A stretch of DNA of 64,000 nt from UBA9926 sp038131595 (lineage in GTDB: Bacteria > Pseudomonadota > Gammaproteobacteria > Pseudomonadales > Azotimanducaceae), in assembly GCA_038131595.1 (NCBI GenBank), contig JAYPPR010000001.1, positions 82,273 through 146,272 of the forward strand, read 5' to 3'. Made by a program: the position numbers and the translations under genes. Shown here one piece after another: positions 9,910 through 18,388 of the stretch. Each line of letters opens with the position of its first letter. Positions within the stretch are counted from its first letter, which is position 1. The notes under the pieces are model-generated. The model saw only the letters and a list, made by a program, of their open reading frames with translations, had not been told where the DNA came from and searched no databases.

Positions 9910-10686
9910 ATGGAGCTACGCGATAAGGTTGTCGTGATTACCGGTGGCAGTGGCGGGATTGGTCGCGCAATGGCCGCCGCTTTTTTGGCGGAGGGAGCGA
10001 GGGAAGTCACGCTCGCAGATTTAAATCCTGAGCAGGTGCACGCGGCTGCTGCAGAACTCGACTGTCAGGCCGCGGTGTGCGATGTCACCGATGAAGCTGC
10101 CATGACTCGATTGGTCGAAGATGTCATCGAGCGGTCAGGGCGAATCGACCTTTTTTGCTCTAACGCTGGTGCAGGTGGTGAGGGGGTTCTGACCGATGCC
10201 ACGAATGACGTATGGCAAAAGCAGTGGGATCTCCACGTGATGAGTCATGTCTACGCGGCAAGAGCGGTGCTTCCCTCCATGATAGAACGCGGTGAGGGAT
10301 ATCTGCTCAATACCGCCTCCGCGGCGGGACTACTCGCTGCACTGGGATCGGGCCCTTACTCGGTGACCAAAGCCGCCGCGGTTAAGCTCGCTGAATTTCT
10401 GTCGATTACCCATGGCGATGAAGGCATTAAGGTGTCGGTGCTCTGCCCTCAAGGAGTGAACACAGCCATGGCACCCAAATCGCTCGGTGATGGTCAGACA
10501 GACGGCATTATCGAGCCTGAGCAATTGGCGCAAACAGTGGTTGAAACGCTCAGGGAGGAGCGCTTTTATGTGCTACCTCATCCAGAGGTCGAGGAGTACG
10601 TGCGCCGCAAGGGTGACAATGTGGATCGATGGCTGCATGGCATGCGACGCCTAAGGCGGGCAACCCTTGAAGGTGACTCCGCCTAG
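9910..10686 (+). CDS. Short-chain dehydrogenase/reductase
   Basis: Classical NAD(P)-dependent SDR of 258 residues. VVVITGGSGGIGRAMAAAF is the cofactor-binding TGxxxGIG motif, SNAGAG matches NNAG, and GPYSVTKAAAVK contains the catalytic YxxxK with the Ser upstream (NTASAAG). GAGGAA just upstream supports the ATG at 9910; a GTG three bases earlier is also in frame. The C-terminal tail is rich in Arg (VRRKGDNVDRWLHGMRRLRR). It lies convergent to another SDR gene. Substrate unknown. Confidence 0.9.
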   Translation: MELRDKVVVITGGSGGIGRAMAAAFLAEGAREVTLADLNPEQVHAAAAELDCQAAVCDVTDEAAMTRLVEDVIERSGRIDLFCSNAGAGGEGVLTDATNDVWQKQWDLHVMSHVYAARAVLPSMIERGEGYLLNTASAAGLLAALGSGPYSVTKAAAVKLAEFLSITHGDEGIKVSVLCPQGVNTAMAPKSLGDGQTDGIIEPEQLAQTVVETLREERFYVLPHPEVEEYVRRKGDNVDRWLHGMRRLRRATLEGDSA

Positions 10687-10728
10687 TTTGACGCCTTTGG
10701 GTGCCCCTGATTAGGAGGCGGTTGAGTC
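10675..10728. terminator. Possible bidirectional hairpin between convergent SDR genes
   Basis: GACTC-CGCCT (10675-10684) can pair with AGGCG (10716-10720) and GAGTC (10724-10728) with a 3-nt bulge and a long loop. It lies exactly between the two convergent stops, but there is no T tract. Confidence 0.3.
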
Positions 10729-11601
10729 GGGTTCTGCCGGTAAGTCCCGCAGCGGGCGCGTATTTCGCATTAAGTAAAGCGGCAAATTAATGATGGGCAG
10801 AAGCCACTCGTAGTGCATCGGCGTAATCCGTTGCGCGAGGTCCATCAGCACCGCATCTAGGCCAACGAAGATCCTTCTTTTCTTCTTTTTAACGCCAGAC
10901 AGAATGATTTCTGCGGCCCGGCTTGGATGCATCCCTTTTGCCCTGAACATTTCTGCCATTTGGTCTCTATCAAAATCGGGACCGAGCCTTGAGGCATCAT
11001 CTTCATTAAACCTTGAGTTAGCGACGATATTGGTACCCACGTGACCAGGGTGCACGCAATGAACTTGTATGGGGGAATCTTTAAATTCTTTTGCGAGACT
11101 TTCGGTGAAGCCGCGAACCCCGAACTTAGTCGCATGGTAGACCGACTGCCCGGCAACGGCGATCATGCCAAAAATGGAGGAGGTATTTACAAGCACGGCT
11201 TCGGGTCGATCCTTTAAATAGGGTAGGAATGCGCGTGAAGATTTCACAACCCCATTGAGATTGATGTTCATGACCCAATCCCAATCGGTTTCAGACATAC
11301 CTTCAAACGTTGAACCTACCGTGACACCCGCATTATTGAATACGAGATCAACGCTACCGTGATGGGCAATCACCGCCTCGGGTAACTGCTCGATTTGGTC
11401 CATGTCACCCATGTCCACCACATGCGATGACACAGCAACATTGTATTGCTTCACCATTGCGGCGGTGGCTGAGAGCGTCTCCTCGTTGATATCTGTAATC
11501 GCCACATTTGCACCTGCCTTGGCGAGCAGAACGGCGAGGTACCGCCCCATGCCTGATCCTGCGCCCGTGATAACGGCCGTCTTCCCTGAGAAATCTTTCA
11601 T
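10711..11601 (-). CDS. Short-chain dehydrogenase/reductase
   Basis: SDR of 296 residues. TAVITGAGSGMGRYLA is the Rossmann glycine motif, FNNAGVTVG the NNAG motif, VNTSSIFGM and VYHATKFGVRG the Ser and YxxxK catalytic residues. The C-terminus (MDLAQRITPMHYEWLLPIINLPL) has an amphipathic or hydrophobic character seen in SDRs that act on lipophilic substrates at membranes. GGAGG precedes the ATG. This subgroup is common beside lipid and steroid catabolic genes, but the substrate is not determined here. Confidence 0.9.
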   Translation of the reverse strand: MKDFSGKTAVITGAGSGMGRYLAVLLAKAGANVAITDINEETLSATAAMVKQYNVAVSSHVVDMGDMDQIEQLPEAVIAHHGSVDLVFNNAGVTVGSTFEGMSETDWDWVMNINLNGVVKSSRAFLPYLKDRPEAVLVNTSSIFGMIAVAGQSVYHATKFGVRGFTESLAKEFKDSPIQVHCVHPGHVGTNIVANSRFNEDDASRLGPDFDRDQMAEMFRAKGMHPSRAAEIILSGVKKKKRRIFVGLDAVLMDLAQRITPMHYEWLLPIINLPLYLMRNTRPLRDLPAEPDSTAS

Positions 11602-12051
11602 CGTCTTTGCCTCCGCTCATCGCAGTAAAAACCATCTTATCCTTCCGTGACAAGCCCTGGTCTAGGGTGGCTGGACTGGCTAGGAGACCCCGGTCTGACC
11701 ATCGCCGGCGTTGTTTGGCATGTGGGATGATTAGCCTGGTTGTAAAGGTCATGGAATTCGGCCTTGACGCCTTGCCGGTGACCTATTCATGATCGAACCG
11801 CAGATAGCAGATAGCAGATAGCAGATAGCAGATAGCAGATAGCAGATAGCAGATAGCAGATAGCAGATAGCAGATAGCAGATAGCAGATAGCAGATAGCA
11901 GATAGCAGCTAGTGGCGCTTCAAGCCAAGCGGAGATACCTGGACTATGAGGCTTGGCTGAAGTCTAAAGTGTCGAGACGTTGGACTTCAGATAGCAAGCG
12001 AGTGCTGTAGACGTTAGAAGCCTTTCTAGACACACAAGTAAGAGAGAATCC
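11602..12051. other. Intergenic region carrying a long heptamer array
   Basis: About 450 bp between the divergent SDR and methyltransferase genes. It holds the (CAGATAG)15 array and presumably both promoters. No supported gene. Confidence 0.5.
11801..11912. repeat. 7-bp tandem repeat (CAGATAG)15
   Basis: Fifteen perfect CAGATAG units from 11801 to 11905 followed by one variant unit CAGCTAG. It lies about 140 bp before the methyltransferase start and about 200 bp before the divergent SDR start. Confidence 0.97.
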
Positions 12052-12876
12052 ATGACATCGATCGCGAACCCAAATCAAGCGGAATATTGGAATGGTGATG
12101 CAGGCTCAGCTTGGGTGAAACACCAGGAGCGATTGGATGCCGTGCTGGCGCCCTTCACAGAGGCGTCGCTGCTGGCGATGGGTGAAATCAAGGGACTGCG
12201 GGTATTGGACGTTGGCTGTGGCTGCGGTGAATCGACCGAAATGCTGGCTGAGCGCCAAGCGGACGTGACTGGGCTTGATATCTCGGCACCGATGATCGCT
12301 CGCGCAACCGAGCGAAGCGCAAAAAGCGGCGCGGTTCAATTTGTCTGTGGTGACGCCGCAACCTTTCAAGACAATGCCGGGTTCGACAGGATGTATTCTC
12401 GCTTTGGCTGTATGTTTTTTGAGAATCCGGTCGCCTCGTTTGAGCATTTGAGGCAGTTATTGCGCAACGGTGGCTCGGCGCAGTTGATGTGTTGGCAGTC
12501 GCCCCGGGACAACCCTTGGATGGCCATTGCCGGGCGCGCGATTGCACCCTTTCTTCCCGATCAACCTCCGCGCGACCCGAGAGCGCCAGGTCCCTTTGCT
12601 TTTGCTGATCAAGACTACGTGACTGGCATACTAGCGCAGGCCGGGTTCACGGAGATTCACTTCGAGTCGGTGCAGCGGTCCGTTCTAATGGCGCCTTCCG
12701 TTGAGGAGGCCATCGCGTTTCAAATGGACATTGGACCGGCTGCCCGTTCATTGCGGTCGATGGATGAATCAACAAGAGCTGAAGCCTTGGCTGCGATTCA
12801 TGGCGCGCTTGCGCCCTATCTGACTGATGCTGGTGTGGAAATGCGTGGTGCCGTTTGGTTAATCCGAGCCAGCTAG
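12052..12876 (+). CDS. Class I SAM-dependent methyltransferase
   Basis: Cytosolic methyltransferase of 274 residues. Motif I is LRVLDVGCGCGESTEML (about residues 48-64), followed by VTGLDISAPMIARA with the ribose-binding Asp, VCGDAATFQ as motif II and FEHLRQLLRNGGSAQLMCW as the post-motif strand. It resembles UbiE/Coq5-like small-molecule methyltransferases without a family-specific mark. AGAGAG is upstream of the ATG. The 7-bp repeat array lies in its 5' region, so expression may vary with copy number (inference). Confidence 0.9.
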   Translation: MTSIANPNQAEYWNGDAGSAWVKHQERLDAVLAPFTEASLLAMGEIKGLRVLDVGCGCGESTEMLAERQADVTGLDISAPMIARATERSAKSGAVQFVCGDAATFQDNAGFDRMYSRFGCMFFENPVASFEHLRQLLRNGGSAQLMCWQSPRDNPWMAIAGRAIAPFLPDQPPRDPRAPGPFAFADQDYVTGILAQAGFTEIHFESVQRSVLMAPSVEEAIAFQMDIGPAARSLRSMDESTRAEALAAIHGALAPYLTDAGVEMRGAVWLIRAS

Positions 12877-12918
12877 CTGACACGCATTGCTCGCTCGCAA
12901 AGCGAGGGCTCGGTCAGC
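12876..12918. repeat. Nested inverted repeats after methyltransferase gene
   Basis: Outer stem GCTGAC (12876-12881) with GTCAGC (12913-12918); inner stem CTCGCT (12890-12895) with AGCGAG (12901-12906). It begins at the last base of the stop codon. No T tract, so terminator function is uncertain. Confidence 0.4.
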
Positions 12919-13044
12919 CATTTGGAGATGAGACGCAGAGCGATCTGAAGTCGCCTGAACTCGGGCCAGCACGTACCGAGAGTGTGTAAGAGATCAAGTT
13001 TTAACAATAAGACATCGACAGTCATCACAGGGAGAAGCGTCACT

Positions 13045-13809
13045 ATGAAGTTAGAGCAAACCATTGCCATTGTTACCGGTTCCTCCTCTGGAGTGGGTGC
13101 GGCCACTGCGAAGCAAATCGCTGCAGCAGGAGGGAAGGTCGTCATCAATTATGCAAGCAAAGATCAGGCCGCGAAGGAAGTGGCTGAAGAATGCCGCGCG
13201 CTTGGCGGAGAAGCGGTTGTTTGCAAAGGGGATGTCAGTGATGACGCGGCCTGCCAGCAATTAGTTCAGACTGCTGTCGAACACTTTGGCGGCTTGAATT
13301 GCCTCATCAATAATGCAGGGACCACGAAATTTAACGCGCATGAGCACTTGGCAGGCTTAACCGATGATGACTTCTATCGGATTTATGGGGTGAACGTGGT
13401 CGGTCCTTATCAAATGGTCAGAGCAGCAGAGTCGGCACTGCGCGCCGCCAAAGAGTCGGTAGTCGTCAACGTTGCCTCGATTGCCGGTGTCCGAGGGGTG
13501 GGTTCCTCAATCGCTTATGCGGCTTCTAAAGGCGCATTGATCACGATGACGCAGTCCCTTGCCCGGGTCATGGGGCCGGAAGTGCGTGTGAACGCCGTTT
13601 GCCCAGGGTTTATTGAGGGCGATTGGCTCGCAGAGGGAATGGGGCAAGCAGTCTATGACCGCTCGCTGGCGAGTCTTCGAGAGCGAACACCCCTTCAAAC
13701 GGTCTGTACGCCTGAGACGGTGGCAGATTCTATTGTGGGCTTCATCACGGCACACGGTGTGGTGACTGGCCAGCATCTCGTGCTCGATGGCGGGCACTTG
13801 CTTCTGTAA
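13045..13809 (+). CDS. Short-chain dehydrogenase/reductase, FabG-like
   Basis: SDR of 254 residues. IAIVTGSSSGVGAATAKQIA is the nucleotide-binding motif, CLINNAGT the NNAG motif, VVNVASIAG and IAYAASKGALI hold the catalytic Ser and YxxxK, and the end VVTGQHLVLDGGHLLL is the FabG-type C-terminus. Typical 3-ketoacyl reductase-like architecture, though many such paralogues act on other alcohols. I choose ATG 13045 with AGGGAGAAG upstream and a family-like N-terminus, over an upstream in-frame start at 12982. Confidence 0.9.
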   Translation: MKLEQTIAIVTGSSSGVGAATAKQIAAAGGKVVINYASKDQAAKEVAEECRALGGEAVVCKGDVSDDAACQQLVQTAVEHFGGLNCLINNAGTTKFNAHEHLAGLTDDDFYRIYGVNVVGPYQMVRAAESALRAAKESVVVNVASIAGVRGVGSSIAYAASKGALITMTQSLARVMGPEVRVNAVCPGFIEGDWLAEGMGQAVYDRSLASLRERTPLQTVCTPETVADSIVGFITAHGVVTGQHLVLDGGHLLL

Positions 13810-13907
13810 ACCAGAATCAGAATGGGTAAATATTAACGCTTGCTAGCCTCGAGGAAGGTAACGGCGAGAGGTCCGATGGGAGAGACGTGGGAGAGCGCGT
13901 TTTTTCT

Positions 13908-14243
13908 CTAAACCGTCTCGTCGACATTCTGTCCCAGGCGCTGCCAGTCTCGATCGTTTTCGAGCATGACGGAGACCGATTGAGCACCCCTTGAAGCATG
14001 GGCAGTCATCGATGACTCAGTACCTCTGCCTCGCACGACCTGATAGGTCTCACTCGCGGTGGCGGCATTGCGTGAAGACGAGGCGAGTAGATTGAGATTA
14101 GCGTTGACAGCAGGCATGACCCTGCCGTTTTCCTGGCGTGTGTCGATCGCGCCCTGCATCGAGGCGGCGTCCGCTTTGGGCATTCCGCGGTCCATAGTCG
14201 GCGTCGCGGTGGAGACAGGATATGGGCTGCTCGCTACATTCAT
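13908..14243 (-). CDS. Hypothetical protein, 111 aa
   Basis: No recognised family. The product is polar, rich in Ala, Ser, Thr and Asn, without signal peptide or membrane helix. Spacing of short hydrophobic residues (MPAVNANLNLLASSSRNAATAS) suggests a coiled or flexible helix. There is no clear ribosome binding site. An imperfect palindrome ACCCCAAAATGGGGT lies about 15 nt upstream of the ATG and might be an operator. Convergent to the preceding SDR. A real gene is plausible but not certain. Confidence 0.4.
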   Translation of the reverse strand: MNVASSPYPVSTATPTMDRGMPKADAASMQGAIDTRQENGRVMPAVNANLNLLASSSRNAATASETYQVVRGRGTESSMTAHASRGAQSVSVMLENDRDWQRLGQNVDETV

Positions 14244-14303
14244 AAGTAAAGCTTACCCCAAAATGGGGTTAAACATTGCCTCTCTACGAGCCTAATCAAA
14301 TCA

Positions 14304-15176
14304 TCAGTGAGCTAGTGCGGGTTCCTCTAGGCCCAACAGCGCGAGACTCTCGCTCCACAGCGCTTCTTGCGCCTCAACATTTAGTGCGATGCTCGCAGCG
14401 CTGACCTCCTTGCCTTGGTCAAAATATCGGCCTGTGATGGATTGATACGCTGGGTCGCTCGCGAGCATGATGGAGGTTTCTGCACCGCGCTCTGCGGAGA
14501 TAAAGACGAGCCCGATGAGCATTCTCACTATCCAGGGTAAATCTCGAACAATATCTGTCCGAACGCCGCCTGGGTGCAGCGCGTTGGAGGTAACAGGCGT
14601 CTCTTCAAGACGTCTTGCCAATGCGAAAGCAAAGAGCACATTGGCCAGTTTTGATTGCGCGTAAGCCGTTTGCGCGTTGTACCCCTTCGTGGTTCTGAAA
14701 CTTGTCGGGTTGATTTTTCCTTTCTTGTGCAGCATTGACGAGACGGTGATCACGCGTGCCGAAGGCGCGGAGAGCAGCTGAGGAAGAAGACCCAAGGTGA
14801 GTTTCATATGTGCCAAATGGTTCACGCCGATTTGTAATTCGAAACCGTCCTCGGTGGTTTGAGCCTTGGTGGGAAAACAGCCCGCATTGTTGATCAATAC
14901 ATCGATCGGCTCTCCCTCTCGTTGGACGTTCTCGATCAGTGCCTCAACGCTCGCAAGAGAGCCAAGGTCAACGGCCAGATTTCGTGCAGGAGTGACGGCC
15001 TCTGCATTGATAGATTGCAGGGCAGCTTCGGTTTTATCGCTGGCTCTGCCTGCGATAAGCACGGTGGCACCTTTTGCTGCCAGCTGCTTTGCCGTCACGA
15101 GACCAATGCCGCTGTTACCTCCCGTGATAATGACGCGTTGACCGGTTAATGCTTGACGATTGATGTCAGGTTCCAT
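14304..15176 (-). CDS. SDR of retinol-dehydrogenase/WWOX-like type
   Basis: SDR of 290 residues. RVIITGGNSGIGLVTAKQL is the cofactor motif, INNAG and the following GFELQIGVNHLAHMKLTL are typical of the retinol dehydrogenase / WW-domain-oxidoreductase-like group, VITVSSMLHKKG holds the Ser and TAYAQSKLANVLFA the YxxxK. HPGGVRTDI is the usual PG motif. The substrate is probably a lipophilic alcohol or ketone (family knowledge). It is transcribed away from the flavoprotein gene at 15263. Confidence 0.9.
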   Translation of the reverse strand: MEPDINRQALTGQRVIITGGNSGIGLVTAKQLAAKGATVLIAGRASDKTEAALQSINAEAVTPARNLAVDLGSLASVEALIENVQREGEPIDVLINNAGCFPTKAQTTEDGFELQIGVNHLAHMKLTLGLLPQLLSAPSARVITVSSMLHKKGKINPTSFRTTKGYNAQTAYAQSKLANVLFAFALARRLEETPVTSNALHPGGVRTDIVRDLPWIVRMLIGLVFISAERGAETSIMLASDPAYQSITGRYFDQGKEVSAASIALNVEAQEALWSESLALLGLEEPALAH

Positions 15177-15262
15177 TGGCAGCCTCGATGCGTGATGCGT
15201 TGACGATGAGCGGACAATAGCACTATGTTGCGGGTGAGTTCGAACGATGGAGAGTTTCGCGG

Positions 15263-15760
15263 ATGCCCAAGTTGACGAGTGATGAACAAACGGAGCTTTT
15301 AGATTGCCCTGGGGTGTTGATGCGCATTGCGGTGGTCAACGCTGATGGCGCGCCATCGGTTACCCCCATTTGGTTCCTACATCAGGATAACGCCATTTTG
15401 TTTACGCCTCGCCTAAAGTCAGCTTGGTACAGGCGCATCCAGGCCGATCCGCGAGTGGCGTTATGCATCGATGAAGATCGTTTGCCTTATCGGAAGGTGT
15501 TGGTGGAAGGAGTTTCAGAATTGGTGCATCCGCCAGGAGAGGATGATCAGTGGCGAGCTCAGTACTTAGCCATGGCGGCCAAATATGTCGGTGATCAAGG
15601 CGCAGCACGGTATGTAGAAAATACGATTAATGAACCGCGCGCACTCCTTAAGGTTGCACTCGCCGCGGCGAAGGTCTCCTCTTGGAGGATGCCGGTAGAA
15701 GGCGAGCCTGCCATGGGCATTTGGGCGAACCGCTACTACCAGCCTGAAACGCAATTTTAA
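15263..15760 (+). CDS. PPOX-class FMN/F420-type flavoprotein
   Basis: Pyridoxamine-5'-phosphate-oxidase-like split-barrel protein of 165 residues. GVLMRIAVVNADGAPSVTPI followed by WFLHQDNAILF is the N-terminal strand pair, and KSAWYRRIQADPRVALCIDE is the flavin phosphate region of the family. Members bind FMN, F420 or heme-like cofactors and reduce small molecules; the particular cofactor is not determined. GGAGAG lies upstream. The PHP phosphodiesterase gene starts 31 nt after its stop, so the two are probably cotranscribed. Confidence 0.88.
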   Translation: MPKLTSDEQTELLDCPGVLMRIAVVNADGAPSVTPIWFLHQDNAILFTPRLKSAWYRRIQADPRVALCIDEDRLPYRKVLVEGVSELVHPPGEDDQWRAQYLAMAAKYVGDQGAARYVENTINEPRALLKVALAAAKVSSWRMPVEGEPAMGIWANRYYQPETQF

Positions 15761-15791
15761 TCCCGCATAGAGTAACGCAGAGATCAGACGC

Positions 15792-17054
15792 ATGAATGAT
15801 TGTTTAACTAAATATCGCCAGACGCAGACAGCCTCACAGATTAGAGTCAAGGCTAAAGCTAGCCAATGCGCGTTTTTTTTGGCCGGATGTCTGGCCATGC
15901 TTTCCTCTGAAGCCTGGGCGCACGGAAAGGCGTCGTCGGCAGAGGTTAGCGAGCGAATGATCGTGTTTCCTGATATTGCAGGCGGTAAAACGCTCGTCAC
16001 GGATTTGCACATGCACTCCGTCTTCTCAGATGGTCATGTGTGGCCAAGGACTCGCGTGGAGGAAGCGCTTCGCGACGGTTTGGACGCGATCGCCATTACG
16101 GAACACCTCGAATGGCAGCCACATCTTGCCGATATTCCGCACACTGACCGGAATCGTGCCCATGCCATCGCTGACGCTGCAGCCAAAGGCCAGGATCTAA
16201 TGGTGATTAAGGGCTCAGAGATCACGCGTGATTGGCCGGTTGGACATATCAACGCCATCTTCATTACCGATGCAAATCCTCTGCTTGGCGTTACGTCGTT
16301 TTCAGACCCCGCGGATACTCGTGCCGTTTATGAGGCGGCGTCCCAGTACCCGGCAGCTTCTGTTTTCGAAACAGCAAACGAGCAAGGCGCATTTTTATTT
16401 TGGAATCATCCGGATTGGGTGAGTCAGCGCCCTAATGGGGTGGCCGTACCCTCAGATTTTCATACTCAGATGATTGATCGAGGGTGGCTGCATGGCATCG
16501 AAATCGCTAATGGTGAGGGGTACTCAGAAGAGGCTTTTTCATTTGCGTTGGCAAACGGCCTCACCATGATTGGGGTATCAGATGTCCACGATTTGATCGA
16601 TTGGGACTATATGCCGCACCTTGGTGGTCATCGGCCTGTGACGCTGGTGCTCGCTGACTCCGCCTCGCCCCGCGCGATGAGAGAGGCGCTGTTCGCGGGT
16701 CACACGGTGGTTTACTACAAAGATTGGCTGATGGGCAGGAGCGATCAGCTCGAGAGGCTCATGCCGGTGCTGATCGAAGTGAAGGATGCTCGCTACCCGA
16801 AATCGGTTGACGTGGTTCAACTGACGTTAGCGAATCACAGCGATTTACCGCTAACACTTGAGCTAGCAAGCGACATGAGTTTTTTAAACGCAGCTGATTG
16901 GATCACGATCCCCGCCCAGGATGAGATAGTGGTTGGCCTTAAAACGGGCAAGCGAATGAGGCGCGTGGATGTAGACATTCGCGTCAGGAATGCGCTGGTT
17001 GCGCCAAGGACGCCTTTTGAGATGACGCTATCGGTCAGTCCAAAGCGAAATTAA
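15792..17054 (+). CDS. PHP-domain phosphodiesterase (Sb-PDE family)
   Basis: Secreted or periplasmic PHP-fold metallohydrolase of 420 residues. The N-terminal part (about 1-45) has a hydrophobic signal CAFFLAGCLAMLSSEAWA. The PHP metal site shows LHMHSVFSDG (HxH), ITEHLEW, the acidic KGSEITRDW, FWNHPDW and GVSDVHD. It matches the Sb-PDE phosphodiesterase group known from Sphingobium organophosphate hydrolysis; the natural substrate is probably a phosphodiester. The C-terminal third (about 300-420) looks like a beta-rich accessory domain. Confidence 0.87.
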   Translation: MNDCLTKYRQTQTASQIRVKAKASQCAFFLAGCLAMLSSEAWAHGKASSAEVSERMIVFPDIAGGKTLVTDLHMHSVFSDGHVWPRTRVEEALRDGLDAIAITEHLEWQPHLADIPHTDRNRAHAIADAAAKGQDLMVIKGSEITRDWPVGHINAIFITDANPLLGVTSFSDPADTRAVYEAASQYPAASVFETANEQGAFLFWNHPDWVSQRPNGVAVPSDFHTQMIDRGWLHGIEIANGEGYSEEAFSFALANGLTMIGVSDVHDLIDWDYMPHLGGHRPVTLVLADSASPRAMREALFAGHTVVYYKDWLMGRSDQLERLMPVLIEVKDARYPKSVDVVQLTLANHSDLPLTLELASDMSFLNAADWITIPAQDEIVVGLKTGKRMRRVDVDIRVRNALVAPRTPFEMTLSVSPKRN

Positions 17055-17929
17055 CCCCAAAGACGCCCATAAGGGAGAAGCATGGGCACTCTTTTCTGGT
17101 AGTCCCGATAGCTGGGCTTATCCTCGATCAGCTTCTTTTCGATCATCGGAATACTGATCAGGGTAAACAGTAAGATCATGACAGCGGGTCCGGCGAGCAC
17201 CCAAACATCCAGATGCTGGACGGACGCGATACCAAAGCAACCGATAGATACCCAAACCCCAATCTCACCTAAATAGTTAGGGTGACGGCACCATCGCCAG
17301 ACGGATGCTTCAATGTGTTGGCTCCTATCGGTTCTATTTCTTCTGAAGGCGTGCAGCGCAGCATCTGCGCGTGACTCAATCCAGATGCTAAATGCACCAA
17401 CGAGCAGTGCCAGCGCGTCGAGCCAGTTGAGCGGTGCATCGGGTTGTTCAGCGATCCGAATCATGCCAATACAACCGATGAACACGAGTATCGTTGGGAA
17501 AAGATGGATGCCAAGCAGCGAAACTAGCCAGTACGCCCCGCCCGTATTTTCTTGAAGGCGCCTGTATCGCCAATCTTCTTCCGAGAGGTCATCCCAGGTC
17601 TTACTCCAGTTGTAAGTAAGGCGTGCGCCCCAAGCCATAACGACCAAGCCGCACAGTAGAAGCCGGGTTGAGTAAGCATCGGGCACGAGGCAAAGAGCAA
17701 TCCATATCGCCATGGGCGCGACGCTCCAGTAAGCGTCATAGAAACTGGAATTGTTGTAGATAAAGCTGAAACCGAATATCACCAGGGTGGCTGCAATATC
17801 CGCGATTAGGAGGCGCTCCCAGACGGCCTCTGCCTCGATTCCAAACCAGTCTGAGCCAAAATAGGCGATGCAAGCCACGATCAGCGAAACAAGATAAGCC
17901 ATGACCACAATTTGGTAAGCGCGATTCAT
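17051..17929 (-). CDS. DUF1295 membrane protein (steroid 5-alpha-reductase-like)
   Basis: Polytopic inner-membrane protein of 292 residues with about seven hydrophobic segments. The motif WCRHPNYLGEIGVW near the C-terminus is the signature of DUF1295 / steroid 5-alpha-reductase and isoprenylcysteine methyltransferase-like enzymes, which use NADPH or SAM at the membrane. Its 3' end overlaps the convergent PHP gene by 4 bp. AGGGGAG (about 17937-17942) is the ribosome binding site, and a 5 x 12-bp tandem repeat begins immediately behind it, a place where copy changes could alter promoter spacing. Confidence 0.9.
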   Translation of the reverse strand: MNRAYQIVVMAYLVSLIVACIAYFGSDWFGIEAEAVWERLLIADIAATLVIFGFSFIYNNSSFYDAYWSVAPMAIWIALCLVPDAYSTRLLLCGLVVMAWGARLTYNWSKTWDDLSEEDWRYRRLQENTGGAYWLVSLLGIHLFPTILVFIGCIGMIRIAEQPDAPLNWLDALALLVGAFSIWIESRADAALHAFRRNRTDRSQHIEASVWRWCRHPNYLGEIGVWVSIGCFGIASVQHLDVWVLAGPAVMILLFTLISIPMIEKKLIEDKPSYRDYQKRVPMLLPYGRLWG

Positions 17930-17942
17930 TGGCGTTCTCCCC

Positions 17943-18002
17943 TTGTTGAATGAATTGTTGAATGAATTGTTGAATGAATTGTTGAATGAATTGTTGAATG
18001 AA
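17943..18002. repeat. 12-bp tandem repeat (TTGTTGAATGAA)5
   Basis: Five perfect 12-bp units. They directly abut the ribosome binding site of the DUF1295 gene. Read on the plus strand the array opens a TTG-initiated 85-aa frame (17943-18200) encoding LNEL repeats, which I do not count as a gene. Confidence 0.97.
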
Positions 18003-18388
18003 TCAGATGATGTCGTTCGAATTGCTGCCGCAAAGGGGCAAGTAGGGGCTACGCTTCGAGCGATATTCTACGCCAAAGATCGTTCTGGCAAGGAAGGAAT
18101 AATTGAGCGCTTGATTCACGAGTTTCAACGAAAGCCTTTGTGGAGGCGCACACCTTCCCTTATTCGTTCTGTCGCCACGCTGTCTTTCGGAGTTGCTTGA
18201 CCCTTATTGAGTGACGATGGTTTAGTCATAGCTAAGGGCGTGGCGGGTTAAGAAAACGCCAGTCCTCAAAGTGAGCCTACAGTTTGCCGCCAGACATGGA
18301 TTCATCAAATGGATGAGTCATTACGCAATCTATGAACAACTGAGTATCTTGGTAATTGGTGCGGCAAGTAGTCGCGAGGAGGGGAGAG
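18003..18388. other. Intergenic region before VOC gene
   Basis: About 385 bp. A TTG-started open frame runs on from the repeat to 18200, with a basic C-terminal half of no known family. Otherwise nothing recognisable except the VOC ribosome binding site at its end. Confidence 0.35.

Noticed and set aside
14257..14273. Palindrome TACCCCAAAATGGGGTTA upstream of the 111-aa gene as an operator
   Set aside because: Only five paired bases and no match to a known regulator; kept only as a remark.
17943..18200. 85-aa frame made of LNEL repeats followed by a basic tail
   Set aside because: TTG start inside the tandem repeat, no ribosome binding site, no family, and the repeat better fits the divergent gene's leader.
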